Source: Bacillus sp. DTU_2020_1000418_1_SI_GHA_SEK_038 (GTDB taxonomy: Bacteria > Bacillota > Bacilli > Bacillales > Cytobacillaceae). Taken from it: a DNA stretch of 64,000 nt. The translations under genes were made by a program, and so were the position numbers. The notes below the pieces were generated by a model. That model made no database searches. It saw only the letters and a list, made by a program, of their open reading frames with translations, and was not told where the DNA came from. Of the stretch, positions 36,709 through 44,350 are shown piece by piece. The stretch covers positions 1,550,001 to 1,614,000 of the forward strand of contig NZ_CP135435.1 in the NCBI RefSeq assembly GCF_032341175.1. The letters are read 5' to 3'. How positions within the stretch are numbered: position 1 is the first letter of the stretch; each line of letters starts with the position of its first letter.

Positions 36709-37065
36709 ATGCTGCCAATGTTCTTTTGGGCTTTTGTCGTTGGAGGTATGATTTGTGTGATTGGCCAATTATTATTTGATGTTGCTAAATTAACACCGGG
36801 ACATACATTAAGCCTTCTTGTTGTGATTGGAGCTATTCTGGATGGTCTTGGTCTTTATGAGCCATTAATTGATTTTGCTGGTGCCGGAGCTACAATTCCT
36901 ATAACGAGCTTTGGGAACTCCCTCGTCCATGGTGCGTTGAATGAAGCGGAAAAACACGGCCTGGTCGGAGTATTAACAGGGATGTTTGAGGTCACGAGCT
37001 CAGGAATCTCTGCTGCTATCGTATTCGGATTTATCGGCGCCCTTATCTTTAAACCAAAAGGATAA
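36709..37065 (+). CDS. spoVAE: stage V sporulation protein AE (AEb type)
   Basis: 118-aa membrane protein with four short hydrophobic helices and the conserved [19 protein letters not shown], homologous in layout to part of SpoVAC. Start ATG after GAAGGAGG. Third SpoVA gene of the operon. spoVAA, AB and AF are absent, so this set is likely additional to a complete spoVA operon elsewhere. Confidence 0.9.
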   Translation: MLPMFFWAFVVGGMICVIGQLLFDVAKLTPGHTLSLLVVIGAILDGLGLYEPLIDFAGAGATIPITSFGNSLVHGALNEAEKHGLVGVLTGMFEVTSSGISAAIVFGFIGALIFKPKG

Positions 37066-37180
37066 AAAATCCATTACTATTACTTCTTAAAATCATAAGA
37101 CAAATATAGGAGCTTGCCTACACACCTTATCATCATATTTCATATTGTGTTAAAGACTAAATAAAGTGAGGTGTAAGGAT

Positions 37181-37303
37181 ATGGGCTTCGGTTTCGGAGG
37201 GTGTGGCTATGGCGGCTACGGCTACGGTGGCGGCTTCCGTTCAAATTTCGTCTTGATTGTTGTGTTGTTTATTTTGTTAATTATTGTTGGTTGCAGCTTC
37301 TAA
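37181..37303 (+). CDS. yjcZ: YjcZ-family tiny sporulation membrane protein
   Basis: 40 aa: a Gly/Tyr/Phe-rich N-terminus ([18 protein letters not shown]) and a single C-terminal hydrophobic helix ([17 protein letters not shown]), the exact layout of the YjcZ/SscA-like family of very small Bacillus spore proteins. AGGTGTAAGG precedes the ATG and a U-rich terminator follows. It is too short for ordinary gene finders. Confidence 0.88.
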   Translation: MGFGFGGCGYGGYGYGGGFRSNFVLIVVLFILLIIVGCSF

Positions 37304-37313
37304 CAATTCACGG

Positions 37314-37352
37314 CAAAAAAACAGGTAGGTGATTTACATTTGCCTGTTTTTT
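37314..37352 (+). terminator. terminator after yjcZ
   Basis: AAAAAAACAGG (37315-37325) pairs with CCTGTTTTTTT (37343-37353) around an A/T-rich loop. Confidence 0.8.
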
Positions 37353-37414
37353 TTCACGTTTTACGCCCAACTTCATACTATATAAAGTAGTTTATGAAAG
37401 GGCGTGATCTTACA

Positions 37415-37669
37415 ATGGATAATAATTTCTTTAAAAATATTGAAAAGAAAACTGGCGTTAATATGAAGGATGTATTTGATTTAGCTAATTCGTTACAAAA
37501 TGCAAATTTTAAAGATGAAAAAACAGTAAGGAGTGTCATTCGAAGAGTATCACAAATTGCAAATAAGCCAGTAAATAAAGAAACTGAGGACAAAATTGTA
37601 CAGTCAATTGTAGCAGATGGCAAACAGCTTGATTTTGGTACAATTTCACAAATGATTAACAAAAAGTAG
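37415..37669 (+). CDS. spoVIF: stage VI sporulation protein F
   Basis: 84-aa protein (MDNNFFKNIEKKTGVNMKDV onward) matching SpoVIF/YjcC, which in B. subtilis works with GerE in late coat formation. ATG at 37415 was chosen because GAAAGGGCGTGATC, near the ideal anti-16S sequence, ends 6 bp before it. Predicted all-helical and basic. It lies before the convergent helicase yjcD, as in B. subtilis. Confidence 0.88.
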   Translation: MDNNFFKNIEKKTGVNMKDVFDLANSLQNANFKDEKTVRSVIRRVSQIANKPVNKETEDKIVQSIVADGKQLDFGTISQMINKK

Positions 37670-37675
37670 AGAAAG

Positions 37676-37724
37676 GAGGCTGTCCAAAGCAAAGGTGCCA
37701 TTCACCTTACTGGACAGCCTCTTC
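37676..37724. terminator. two-tier bidirectional terminator between spoVIF and yjcD
   Basis: The outer stem GAGGCTGTCCA (37676-37686) pairs with TGGACAGCCTC (37711-37721). The inner stem AAGGTG (37692-37697) pairs with CACCTT (37703-37708). It separates the two convergent genes. Confidence 0.85.
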
Positions 37725-40045
37725 TATTGAAGTGTAAATTCCTTCATAGCCATTGTTTGCCTTGGGATACCGGAAAGGAATCTTGAAGGAGAGGCTTGTT
37801 TTCCGCGTCTTTTATCTGGAATTGAGATGTACAGGTATTCCATTGCTCTTGTAATTGCTACATACAGCAGCCGACGCTCCTCCTCAATCGTTGAAGAATC
37901 TCCATTTCGAAATGCTTCTAATGCATAATCATGAGGCAGATTCCCATCAACAACTCCTAATAGATAAACGACTTTATATTCAAGACCTTTTGCTCGGTGA
38001 ATCGTGCTCAATGAAATGGCATTTTGATTTTTTTTGCTGAAAGCCTTCATTTCCTTATTCATAGCCCGCATATGATCTGCATGATTTAATAAATCTTCAA
38101 TTGAAGTAAAGTTCCTTGCCGCAACTTTAAGATCTTTAAGGTCATCAGAGCCTTTCTCCATCTTGTTGCCGTCACTGCCCCGATTTTTAACAAAATCTTG
38201 GAACCCAAGCTCCTTTTCAATGACTTCAATAGCTGAAACAGGTGACATTTTTGATAAAGACTGGATCACTTTTACACTCTTTCTCAATTTATTCTCTTGA
38301 AAAGAAAAGCCTGTTTTTATATATTTCAGGCATTCAAGCAAGGAGCAATCCTTTAAAATACTTTCTGCGATCAAATCTTTCATCGCTGCTTGCTTGACGA
38401 AAAGAGCGGGAAGAATATTCTTTATCGCATCCTGATGATCTTCATTAATAGACAGTTGTAAAAAGCTCAGTATACTTTTCACGATAAAACGGTCATAAAA
38501 CGACTCCGCGTCCATCTCAATCCTGAAAGGCAGGCTAGAGTTAGTCAATCGTTCGAAAATGGCACGGCTTCCGGTATTTGTACGAAATAATACAACGATG
38601 TCATTTGGCTGAAAGCCTTCTGCCATTTTTTCCTGTATATCAGTAACAATTGCCGTTGCTTCTTCTTCTTCATCATAAGGGTAGAAAACAACTGGCAGAT
38701 TTGTGCCAGATGCTTGAGCTTGCATGTTCTTCGCATGGCGATTTTTATTTTGCTTAATTACTTCATTTGCAGTAGATACAATTTCATGTGAAGAACGGTA
38801 ATTTTGACTTAATATGACGATTTCTGCTGTAGAAAAGTCTTTTTCAAAATCTAGCAGGTATTGGGGGGTGCTGCCTCGAAAAGCATATATAGATTGGTCA
38901 TCATCCCCGACTGCACATACATTTTGAGTTAGGGCAGACATCATTTTTATTAATTCATATTGAATTTTATTAATGTCTTGAAATTCATCAATTAGAAAGT
39001 ATTGAAAACGCTTTTGGTACTTGGCTAGAATATCAGGCTCATTTTGGAATAATGTATAACATCCCAGTAGCATATCATCGAAATCAAACCATTCATTCTT
39101 CTTTTTCTCTTGCTCATAAAGCTGATAAAGAAGGGCAACCTGTTCCTCCCAGGCAGATTCAGGTCTGATCTGGTCAGGAGAAATGATGGAATTTTTCCAA
39201 AAGCTAATTTGCTGAAGTGCGAGGTCAAAGGCAAATTCCTTCTCATCTAAGTTTAAGGTCCTTCCAGCCTGTTTAATGAGTTGATCACGCTGCCAGCCCT
39301 TGCTTAAAAGTTTATCAGCAGACCATTCTTGTGGAGAATGAAAGACTAATATCCGATAGAAAAGACTATGAAAGGTTCCAGAAACAATCTGCTGACTTTT
39401 CTTTTCATCGATATTTGGATAGGTGATGAGCCTTTTCTTCATCTCTGAAGCAGCTTTTGCTGTAAAAGTAACAAGCAAAATTGATCTTGGGTCAATTTTA
39501 TGCTCACTAATCATAAATGCCGTTCTTGCTGTTAATACTCTTGTTTTACCGCTGCCCGCACCAGCTAGAACAAGTAGGGGGCCATTGACACGAGAAACAG
39601 CCTTCGCCTGATTAAGATCAAGCACGACACCAGCTTCTTTTAAATCATTTAAATACTGAAAGGACTCATTCATTTCATCTCGTTTGGCTGGAATAAATGG
39701 AGTTTGTATTTTCAATGTCTGCGCTTTTTTATATGTGTTTCCAGGTGAATTTTCCGCCGTTACAGATCGGGATTTTGGAATTCTAAATCCATTTTGTTCT
39801 TTATATTCTGGCTGTTCTTTTGTCTTTGAGATAAGAAGGTTTGGGGGATCCTCACACTTCTTGTCTTCCTTATGTATATGATAAAAGTAAGGATCCTTTT
39901 CAATCCCTATGTAGAACCGAACAGGTTTACCACAGGCTGGACAATGCAGTTTTCCCTTTTTGCCATTTTCATAAATGGATTGGTATAATTCTCGGTTTAT
40001 TTGATTAATATGAATGATTGCATTATTAAACTTCGCTGTTTTCAT
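37724..40045 (-). CDS. yjcD: UvrD/Rep-family superfamily 1 helicase YjcD
   Basis: 773-aa DNA helicase. The N-terminal ~65 residues form a Cys/His module (C35-x2-C38, YFYH, C64), followed by a ~70-residue linker and then the SF1A motor. Walker A is GAGSGKTR (162-169), motif II is LIDEFQDIN, then GDDDQSIYAFRGS, QNYRS and STIHRAKGLEYKVVYLLGV. Start ATG at 40045. In place and length it equals B. subtilis YjcD, whose role is not defined. The N-terminal module resembles that of CoiA in this window. Confidence 0.93.
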   Translation of the reverse strand: MKTAKFNNAIIHINQINRELYQSIYENGKKGKLHCPACGKPVRFYIGIEKDPYFYHIHKEDKKCEDPPNLLISKTKEQPEYKEQNGFRIPKSRSVTAENSPGNTYKKAQTLKIQTPFIPAKRDEMNESFQYLNDLKEAGVVLDLNQAKAVSRVNGPLLVLAGAGSGKTRVLTARTAFMISEHKIDPRSILLVTFTAKAASEMKKRLITYPNIDEKKSQQIVSGTFHSLFYRILVFHSPQEWSADKLLSKGWQRDQLIKQAGRTLNLDEKEFAFDLALQQISFWKNSIISPDQIRPESAWEEQVALLYQLYEQEKKKNEWFDFDDMLLGCYTLFQNEPDILAKYQKRFQYFLIDEFQDINKIQYELIKMMSALTQNVCAVGDDDQSIYAFRGSTPQYLLDFEKDFSTAEIVILSQNYRSSHEIVSTANEVIKQNKNRHAKNMQAQASGTNLPVVFYPYDEEEEATAIVTDIQEKMAEGFQPNDIVVLFRTNTGSRAIFERLTNSSLPFRIEMDAESFYDRFIVKSILSFLQLSINEDHQDAIKNILPALFVKQAAMKDLIAESILKDCSLLECLKYIKTGFSFQENKLRKSVKVIQSLSKMSPVSAIEVIEKELGFQDFVKNRGSDGNKMEKGSDDLKDLKVAARNFTSIEDLLNHADHMRAMNKEMKAFSKKNQNAISLSTIHRAKGLEYKVVYLLGVVDGNLPHDYALEAFRNGDSSTIEEERRLLYVAITRAMEYLYISIPDKRRGKQASPSRFLSGIPRQTMAMKEFTLQ

Positions 40046-40194
40046 CTAGTAATCCTCAACTTTGCCTTTGATTAGACAAACTCTATCATAACAAAAAAGC
40101 ATATGCCAACGAAAGTTTTTTAAGAAGATGGTCATAAATAGATATCTAATCTCGTAATTCTATAAAAACTGTTTGTTACGAAAAGGAGGAAAAA

Positions 40195-40464
40195 ATGGGG
40201 TATATCATTCCTGTCAACCATTATCAGTATAGCCAATATGCAGAGAGAGAGGTGATCAAAAGGTATGACCCTTATCGATTCGTGCCTATAAAACGAATAA
40301 AGCCTTCAATTAACCCTCCAGAGCGACAACATCCACAAGAGCCAACTCTTACCCAAACTAACAAAAAAATGTCAAGAATGAATCAGAAAGTATCACATCA
40401 AAAAATGGATAGACTGTATGGAGAAATTACAGGGAAGGGACTTCTTTACAGTGATTTTGCCTAA
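40195..40464 (+). CDS. small hypothetical protein (yjcE position)
   Basis: 89-aa basic, Tyr- and Pro-rich protein (MGYIIPVNHYQYSQYAEREV) with excellent AAAAGGAGG 6 bp before its ATG and a strong terminator behind it. No transmembrane helix or signal peptide. It occupies the yjcE position between yjcD and yjcF in B. subtilis. I cannot confirm homology and assign no function. Confidence 0.7.
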   Translation: MGYIIPVNHYQYSQYAEREVIKRYDPYRFVPIKRIKPSINPPERQHPQEPTLTQTNKKMSRMNQKVSHQKMDRLYGEITGKGLLYSDFA

Positions 40465-40481
40465 TGTTAGCTGATCTCACG

Positions 40482-40516
40482 AAAAAACTTCTGTCGAGGC
40501 GACAGAAGTTTTTTTA
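40482..40516. terminator. bidirectional terminator before yjcF
   Basis: Perfect 15-bp stem (40482-40496 with 40500-40514), loop AGG, with A- and T-tracts at the ends. It serves the convergent small gene and yjcF, overlapping the yjcF stop. Confidence 0.93.
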
Positions 40517-40936
40517 TATATTTTTTTTCATTGTCCGGTGGGGGATGCCAGCATCTAAAAACTCTTCAGAGATAATATCATAGCCTAACCCACTGTAAAA
40601 AGGGATAGCATGAGTTTGTGCATTAAGCTTTAATGAAGGAATGTCGTGCTCTTTTGCATACTCTTCAATTTTCAGCATGATCATTTTTCCCGCGCCGGTT
40701 TTCCGTTTGTCTTTTAGGACGCAAATTCTTTCCACTTTCCCAATTCCATCAATTATTCGAAATCTGCCTGCACCTATTGGAGTTTCTCCGTCATATTGAA
40801 CAAAATGTATGGCGGTGTCATCATACTGATCGATTTCTTCTTCTTCTGGTACCTGTTGTTCTTGAACAAAAACAGTTTTGCGAACAGATAATGCATCCTG
40901 TAATTCTTGATGATTTCCTACGACTTTTACAATCAT
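40514..40936 (-). CDS. yjcF: GNAT-family N-acetyltransferase YjcF
   Basis: 140-aa acetyltransferase fold. ElaA/YjcF-like start (VVGNHQELQDALSVRKTVFVQEQQVPEE), then GAGRFRIIDGIGKVERICVLKDKRKTGAGKMIM containing the acetyl-CoA loop RKTGAGK, and a C-terminal AIPFYSGLGYDIISEEFLDAGIPH. The substrate is unknown. Its start is 9 bp after yjcG, so the two form an operon. Confidence 0.9.
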   Translation of the reverse strand: MIVKVVGNHQELQDALSVRKTVFVQEQQVPEEEEIDQYDDTAIHFVQYDGETPIGAGRFRIIDGIGKVERICVLKDKRKTGAGKMIMLKIEEYAKEHDIPSLKLNAQTHAIPFYSGLGYDIISEEFLDAGIPHRTMKKNI

Positions 40937-40945
40937 ATTAGCTTT

Positions 40946-41461
40946 CTATTCCCTTCCAAGGCGAAATGTTTCATATACAGTCCATGAGCCGTTTTCTAGC
41001 TGATACAACAGGTGAAAACGGTCAACGCTGTCCTCGTAATTAAATTGGTTCATTCTTAGCGTGCCATATACATCTGAATGTTCATCATTAGAGAGTTTTT
41101 GCCCAACTGTAATATGAGGGACAAAAGCATATTCGGAATTTTCGATATTAATTTTCTCATTTATTTCCTTTTGAAGCTCTTTCAGTTCATCAGATCCTTC
41201 TATTTTTAAATAGATGGCATTGTTAACAGGTTTAAATGAACTAAATTTTGTCGTTTGAATGTTAAAAGGCTGATAGTTGTTAGAAATCTCATTCAATGAA
41301 ACAGTAAGTTGCTCCATATCTTCTTCTGGTACATTGAATGCTGATTTTAGCGTAATGTGAGGAGGAATTAAGGAATAATTCGGGTCATACCTTTTTCGGT
41401 ATGAATTTGCAAAGTCCTGAAGTTTTTTTGATGGAAAAATAACAATACCTAATTTCATCAT
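40946..41461 (-). CDS. yjcG: 2H-phosphoesterase superfamily protein YjcG
   Basis: 171-aa protein of the 2-prime-5-prime RNA ligase-like/2H family. The two catalytic HxT motifs are visible: [10 protein letters not shown] near residue 33 and PHITVGQ near residue 111. The substrate is not known for YjcG. Start ATG (41461) after GGAGGTAATAT; it is upstream of yjcF in the same operon. Confidence 0.92.
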   Translation of the reverse strand: MMKLGIVIFPSKKLQDFANSYRKRYDPNYSLIPPHITLKSAFNVPEEDMEQLTVSLNEISNNYQPFNIQTTKFSSFKPVNNAIYLKIEGSDELKELQKEINEKINIENSEYAFVPHITVGQKLSNDEHSDVYGTLRMNQFNYEDSVDRFHLLYQLENGSWTVYETFRLGRE

Positions 41462-41594
41462 ATTACCTCCATATACAGATTTTAATGTGTTATATAATAA
41501 AATATTGTGAAAAATAAAATATTTATATTATTATAACAAATTTTTAATAAACAAAGTACTTAACATTAGAAAAACTAATTAATCTTGAAAAGAA

Positions 41595-42320
41595 TTAGGA
41601 AAACATTTTTTTCAATGCTTTTTTTAGATTTGGCTGCCAATGGGTCCACGTGTGATTTCCGTCAAATTCTTCATAAAAATAAGGAAACTTCAGTTCGTTA
41701 AATAATTTTGATAATTCACGGTTCGGTCTTAAGAAGTTTTCAATTTCATTTGTTGTTGTCTTAACTTCTGTTTCATCTTTCCCGATAACGTGATAGATAT
41801 GAAGGAGATGAGGCTCTTTAACGTCTTTAACGGCATTTATAACATCATCATTGACCATGGGGGATTGTAAAATCACTTTTCCAAAAGTATGAGGATATTG
41901 AATAGCTGCCATGAGAGAAACAGTTGCTGCCAGGGAATCACCAATTAGTGCACGGCCCATCCCCATCTGATACGTTGGGAATTCGGCATCAAGAAACGGA
42001 ACGAGCTCATGTGCAAGAAAGCGGATATATGCCTGATGCTGTTCCCCGCTCGGATGATATTTTCTTCTTCGATCCTCTACATTTTTATAAGGAATGCCCA
42101 CAATGATAATATTTTCAATCTCCTTATTTTCCAGCAACTGGTCTGCAGTCCTGCCAATTCTCCCTAATTGAAAATAATCACGTCCATCTTGAGCAATTAC
42201 GATCGAATATTTGTATAATGGTGAGAATGAAGCAGGAAAATAGACTAAAAGCTGGATATCCTCTCCCAGCTCTTTACTTGCAAAGGTAATATCTTTTATT
42301 GTTCCTCTAGTATGACTCAT
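41595..42320 (-). CDS. yjcH: esterase-family protein YjcH
   Basis: 241-aa alpha/beta-hydrolase of the putative esterase (EstD/enterochelin-esterase-like) family. The nucleophile elbow is GDSLAA (AlIGDSLAATV region), and the C-terminal His lies in EFDGNHTWTHWQPNL. ATG at 42320 was chosen because GGAGG lies 7 bp before it; the longer frame starts within that ribosome site. No signal peptide, so it acts in the cytoplasm. Substrate unknown. Confidence 0.88.
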   Translation of the reverse strand: MSHTRGTIKDITFASKELGEDIQLLVYFPASFSPLYKYSIVIAQDGRDYFQLGRIGRTADQLLENKEIENIIIVGIPYKNVEDRRRKYHPSGEQHQAYIRFLAHELVPFLDAEFPTYQMGMGRALIGDSLAATVSLMAAIQYPHTFGKVILQSPMVNDDVINAVKDVKEPHLLHIYHVIGKDETEVKTTTNEIENFLRPNRELSKLFNELKFPYFYEEFDGNHTWTHWQPNLKKALKKMFS

Positions 42321-42684
42321 CACTGACTCCTCCATAAATGTATATCAATAATTTTCATGATATTTTAACACATGATAGTAGTAAATGCTTTTTTCAATAC
42401 TCTCTTGATAGAAAATTTTTCGGAAATCTATTAAGAAAAATATTTTTTTCAACAGTTGGTATGTAAGTTATAATATGGATTCATTTTTAAATTCCATGCC
42501 AAAAATTAATTTTACATAAATCTCAATTAAATCGATTGATAATGGTTCGTTTTTTATTACTGAAGATAATGGAAATTAGTATTTTTTTAGGTAAAAAAAA
42601 GTTATTGTTATGGATTATTGACAATTATGTTAAGCATTGTGTTATTATATAATCTGAAAACTGAAAATAAAAGGGGGATAAAAT
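42321..42684. other. 364-bp intergenic region between yjcH and the TAXI receptor
   Basis: A/T-rich and without a credible gene. TTGACA at 42618-42623 with a TATTAT 19 bp later, and TATAAT at 42648-42653, are possible promoter parts for the TRAP genes. No riboswitch or clear operator was recognised. Confidence 0.5.
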
Positions 42685-43710
42685 ATGAAAAAGAAAAGTT
42701 TTCTTTTAATGACAGTGTTATTGTTAACGCTTTCTATGTTTCTAGCAGCTTGTGGCGGCGGAGCGAAGGAAGATGAGGGTGAAAAGACTGATGGAGGCAA
42801 CGCTGGAGGAGATAGCGGTACCGAAACAGCTGAAAAGCCAGAGTTTATTAGTATTCTAACAGGTGGAACAGGTGGTACATACTTCCCGCTTGGCGGATCG
42901 TTTGCTAATATTGTGACTGACGCTACTGGCATTTCAACAAATGCTGAAACTTCAGGTGCATCAGCTGAAAATATGACAACGTTAAAGGCCGGTGACGCTG
43001 AAATCGCGTTTACGCAAACTGACATTGCTTCTTATGCTAAAGAAGGAAAGTTAATGTTTGAAGGCGAAAAAATTGATAATGTAAGTGCAATTGGTACACT
43101 TTACCCAGAAACAATCCAAATTGTTACTACTGCAAAATCTGGTATTAAATCAGTTGAAGACTTAAAAGGTAAAAAAGTATCTGTAGGTGCTCCTGGTTCA
43201 GGTACTGCTGCAAATGCTGAGCAAATTCTTGAAGTCCATGGACTTACATTTGATGATATCAAAAAGCAAGACCTATCTTTTGATGAGTCAACTGCTGGAA
43301 TCCAAGACGGAACTATTGATGCAGCTTTCGTTACAGCCGGAACTCCAACTGGAGCTGTTGAAGGACTATCTGCAACTGAAGATGTAGTGATTGTTCCAAT
43401 CGCTCAAGATAAAGTTGATGCGATTATTGCGAAATACCCATACTATGCAAAAGAAGAAATTCCAGCTGGCACATACAAGTTAGCTGAGCCTGTATTAACT
43501 GTTGCTGTTCAAGCAATGCTTGTTGCTTCAAATGATCTTTCTGAAGAAGTAGTTTACGATATTACGAAAGCTATTTTCGAAAACTTAGACAAAGTTACTC
43601 ACGCTAAAGGGAAATTAATTAAGGTTGAAAACGCTCTAAATGGAGTTGGAATTGATGTTCACCCAGGTGCACAAAAATACTTCGATGAAAAAGGCGTTAA
43701 AGCTCAATAA
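42685..43710 (+). CDS. TAXI-family TRAP transporter solute-binding lipoprotein
   Basis: 341-aa extracytoplasmic receptor of a TRAP-TAXI transporter. Lipoprotein signal with LAAC (Cys23), then the TAXI hallmark SILTGGTGGTYFPLGGSFA and later LKGKKVSVGAPGSGTAANAEQIL. These systems use ion gradients rather than ATP. The ligand (glutamate or other dicarboxylates in some members) cannot be told. ATG after AAAGGGGGATAAAAT. An intergenic hairpin downstream suggests higher receptor than permease levels. Confidence 0.93.
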   Translation: MKKKSFLLMTVLLLTLSMFLAACGGGAKEDEGEKTDGGNAGGDSGTETAEKPEFISILTGGTGGTYFPLGGSFANIVTDATGISTNAETSGASAENMTTLKAGDAEIAFTQTDIASYAKEGKLMFEGEKIDNVSAIGTLYPETIQIVTTAKSGIKSVEDLKGKKVSVGAPGSGTAANAEQILEVHGLTFDDIKKQDLSFDESTAGIQDGTIDAAFVTAGTPTGAVEGLSATEDVVIVPIAQDKVDAIIAKYPYYAKEEIPAGTYKLAEPVLTVAVQAMLVASNDLSEEVVYDITKAIFENLDKVTHAKGKLIKVENALNGVGIDVHPGAQKYFDEKGVKAQ

Positions 43711-43720
43711 TTAAGTAATT

Positions 43721-43768
43721 GGCCGGTAGTAAAACCTAATAACAAGGTATTACTGCCGGTCAAATTAT
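43721..43768 (+). terminator. attenuating terminator after the TAXI receptor
   Basis: GGCCGGTAGTAA (43721-43732) pairs with TTACTGCCGGTC (43750-43761), followed by AAATTATCTTTTT. It lies inside the operon, so probably partial. Confidence 0.75.
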
Positions 43769-43828
43769 CTTTTTGGGGAATTGGCGTTTTTATATAAACA
43801 AATAGCTTCGTTTTCAGGCGGGATCAAT

Positions 43829-44350
43829 ATGGGAAAAAGAAAGTCAGCTATCGTGCTGTTCCTCATCTTAACATCCATCGCAATATTGTTATTCATTCCA
43901 TTTAGGCAAGGATTGGTTTTTGAGTATCAAGATACTGGTAGATTGCTTGCCTACATCCCTTTTTCAAAGGAAGAAAAGTTTCAAATCAAATATACACATT
44001 CTATCCATTTAACCGATGTGGTAGAAAGCTATCAAAAGACTGCTACTGATCAAATTATGCAATATGAATTAATGTATGAGGAATTTTCAATCGGCATGCC
44101 CGAGAACGCTTCCGATGGTGAAATATTTGAACAAAAGGATGGAAAATATTACTTAAAAAATATGAATCGTGTTTTTCCTTCCTTCGATCTTCGAGTCGGA
44201 CAGGTTAGGGCAAATCATACGGTTATTTATAAAAACAAAGAATATCCTCTATCAAATTACATTGAGCCCGGAACTTGGGTTCGCATAAAGATTGAAAGAT
44301 TGAATATGCTACAGCTATTGAAAGGAGTGAACATCCTTGAGTCAACATGA
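43829..44350 (+). CDS. DUF1850 protein, TRAP-TAXI accessory
   Basis: 173 aa from ATG at 43829 (an upstream TTG at 43781 lacks a ribosome site). One N-terminal hydrophobic helix (SAIVLFLILTSIAILLFIPF) is followed by an extracytoplasmic domain with the DUF1850 segment QIKYTHSIHLTDVVESYQ. DUF1850 genes commonly sit between the receptor and the fused permease of TAXI transporters, as here. The last 14 bp overlap the permease gene. Confidence 0.85.
   Translation: MGKRKSAIVLFLILTSIAILLFIPFRQGLVFEYQDTGRLLAYIPFSKEEKFQIKYTHSIHLTDVVESYQKTATDQIMQYELMYEEFSIGMPENASDGEIFEQKDGKYYLKNMNRVFPSFDLRVGQVRANHTVIYKNKEYPLSNYIEPGTWVRIKIERLNMLQLLKGVNILEST

Noticed and set aside
42605..42653. Standard sigma-A promoter for the TAXI receptor
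   Set aside because: TTGACA is present but the nearest TATAAT-like hexamers give spacers of 19 and 24 bp, so it is not called as a feature.
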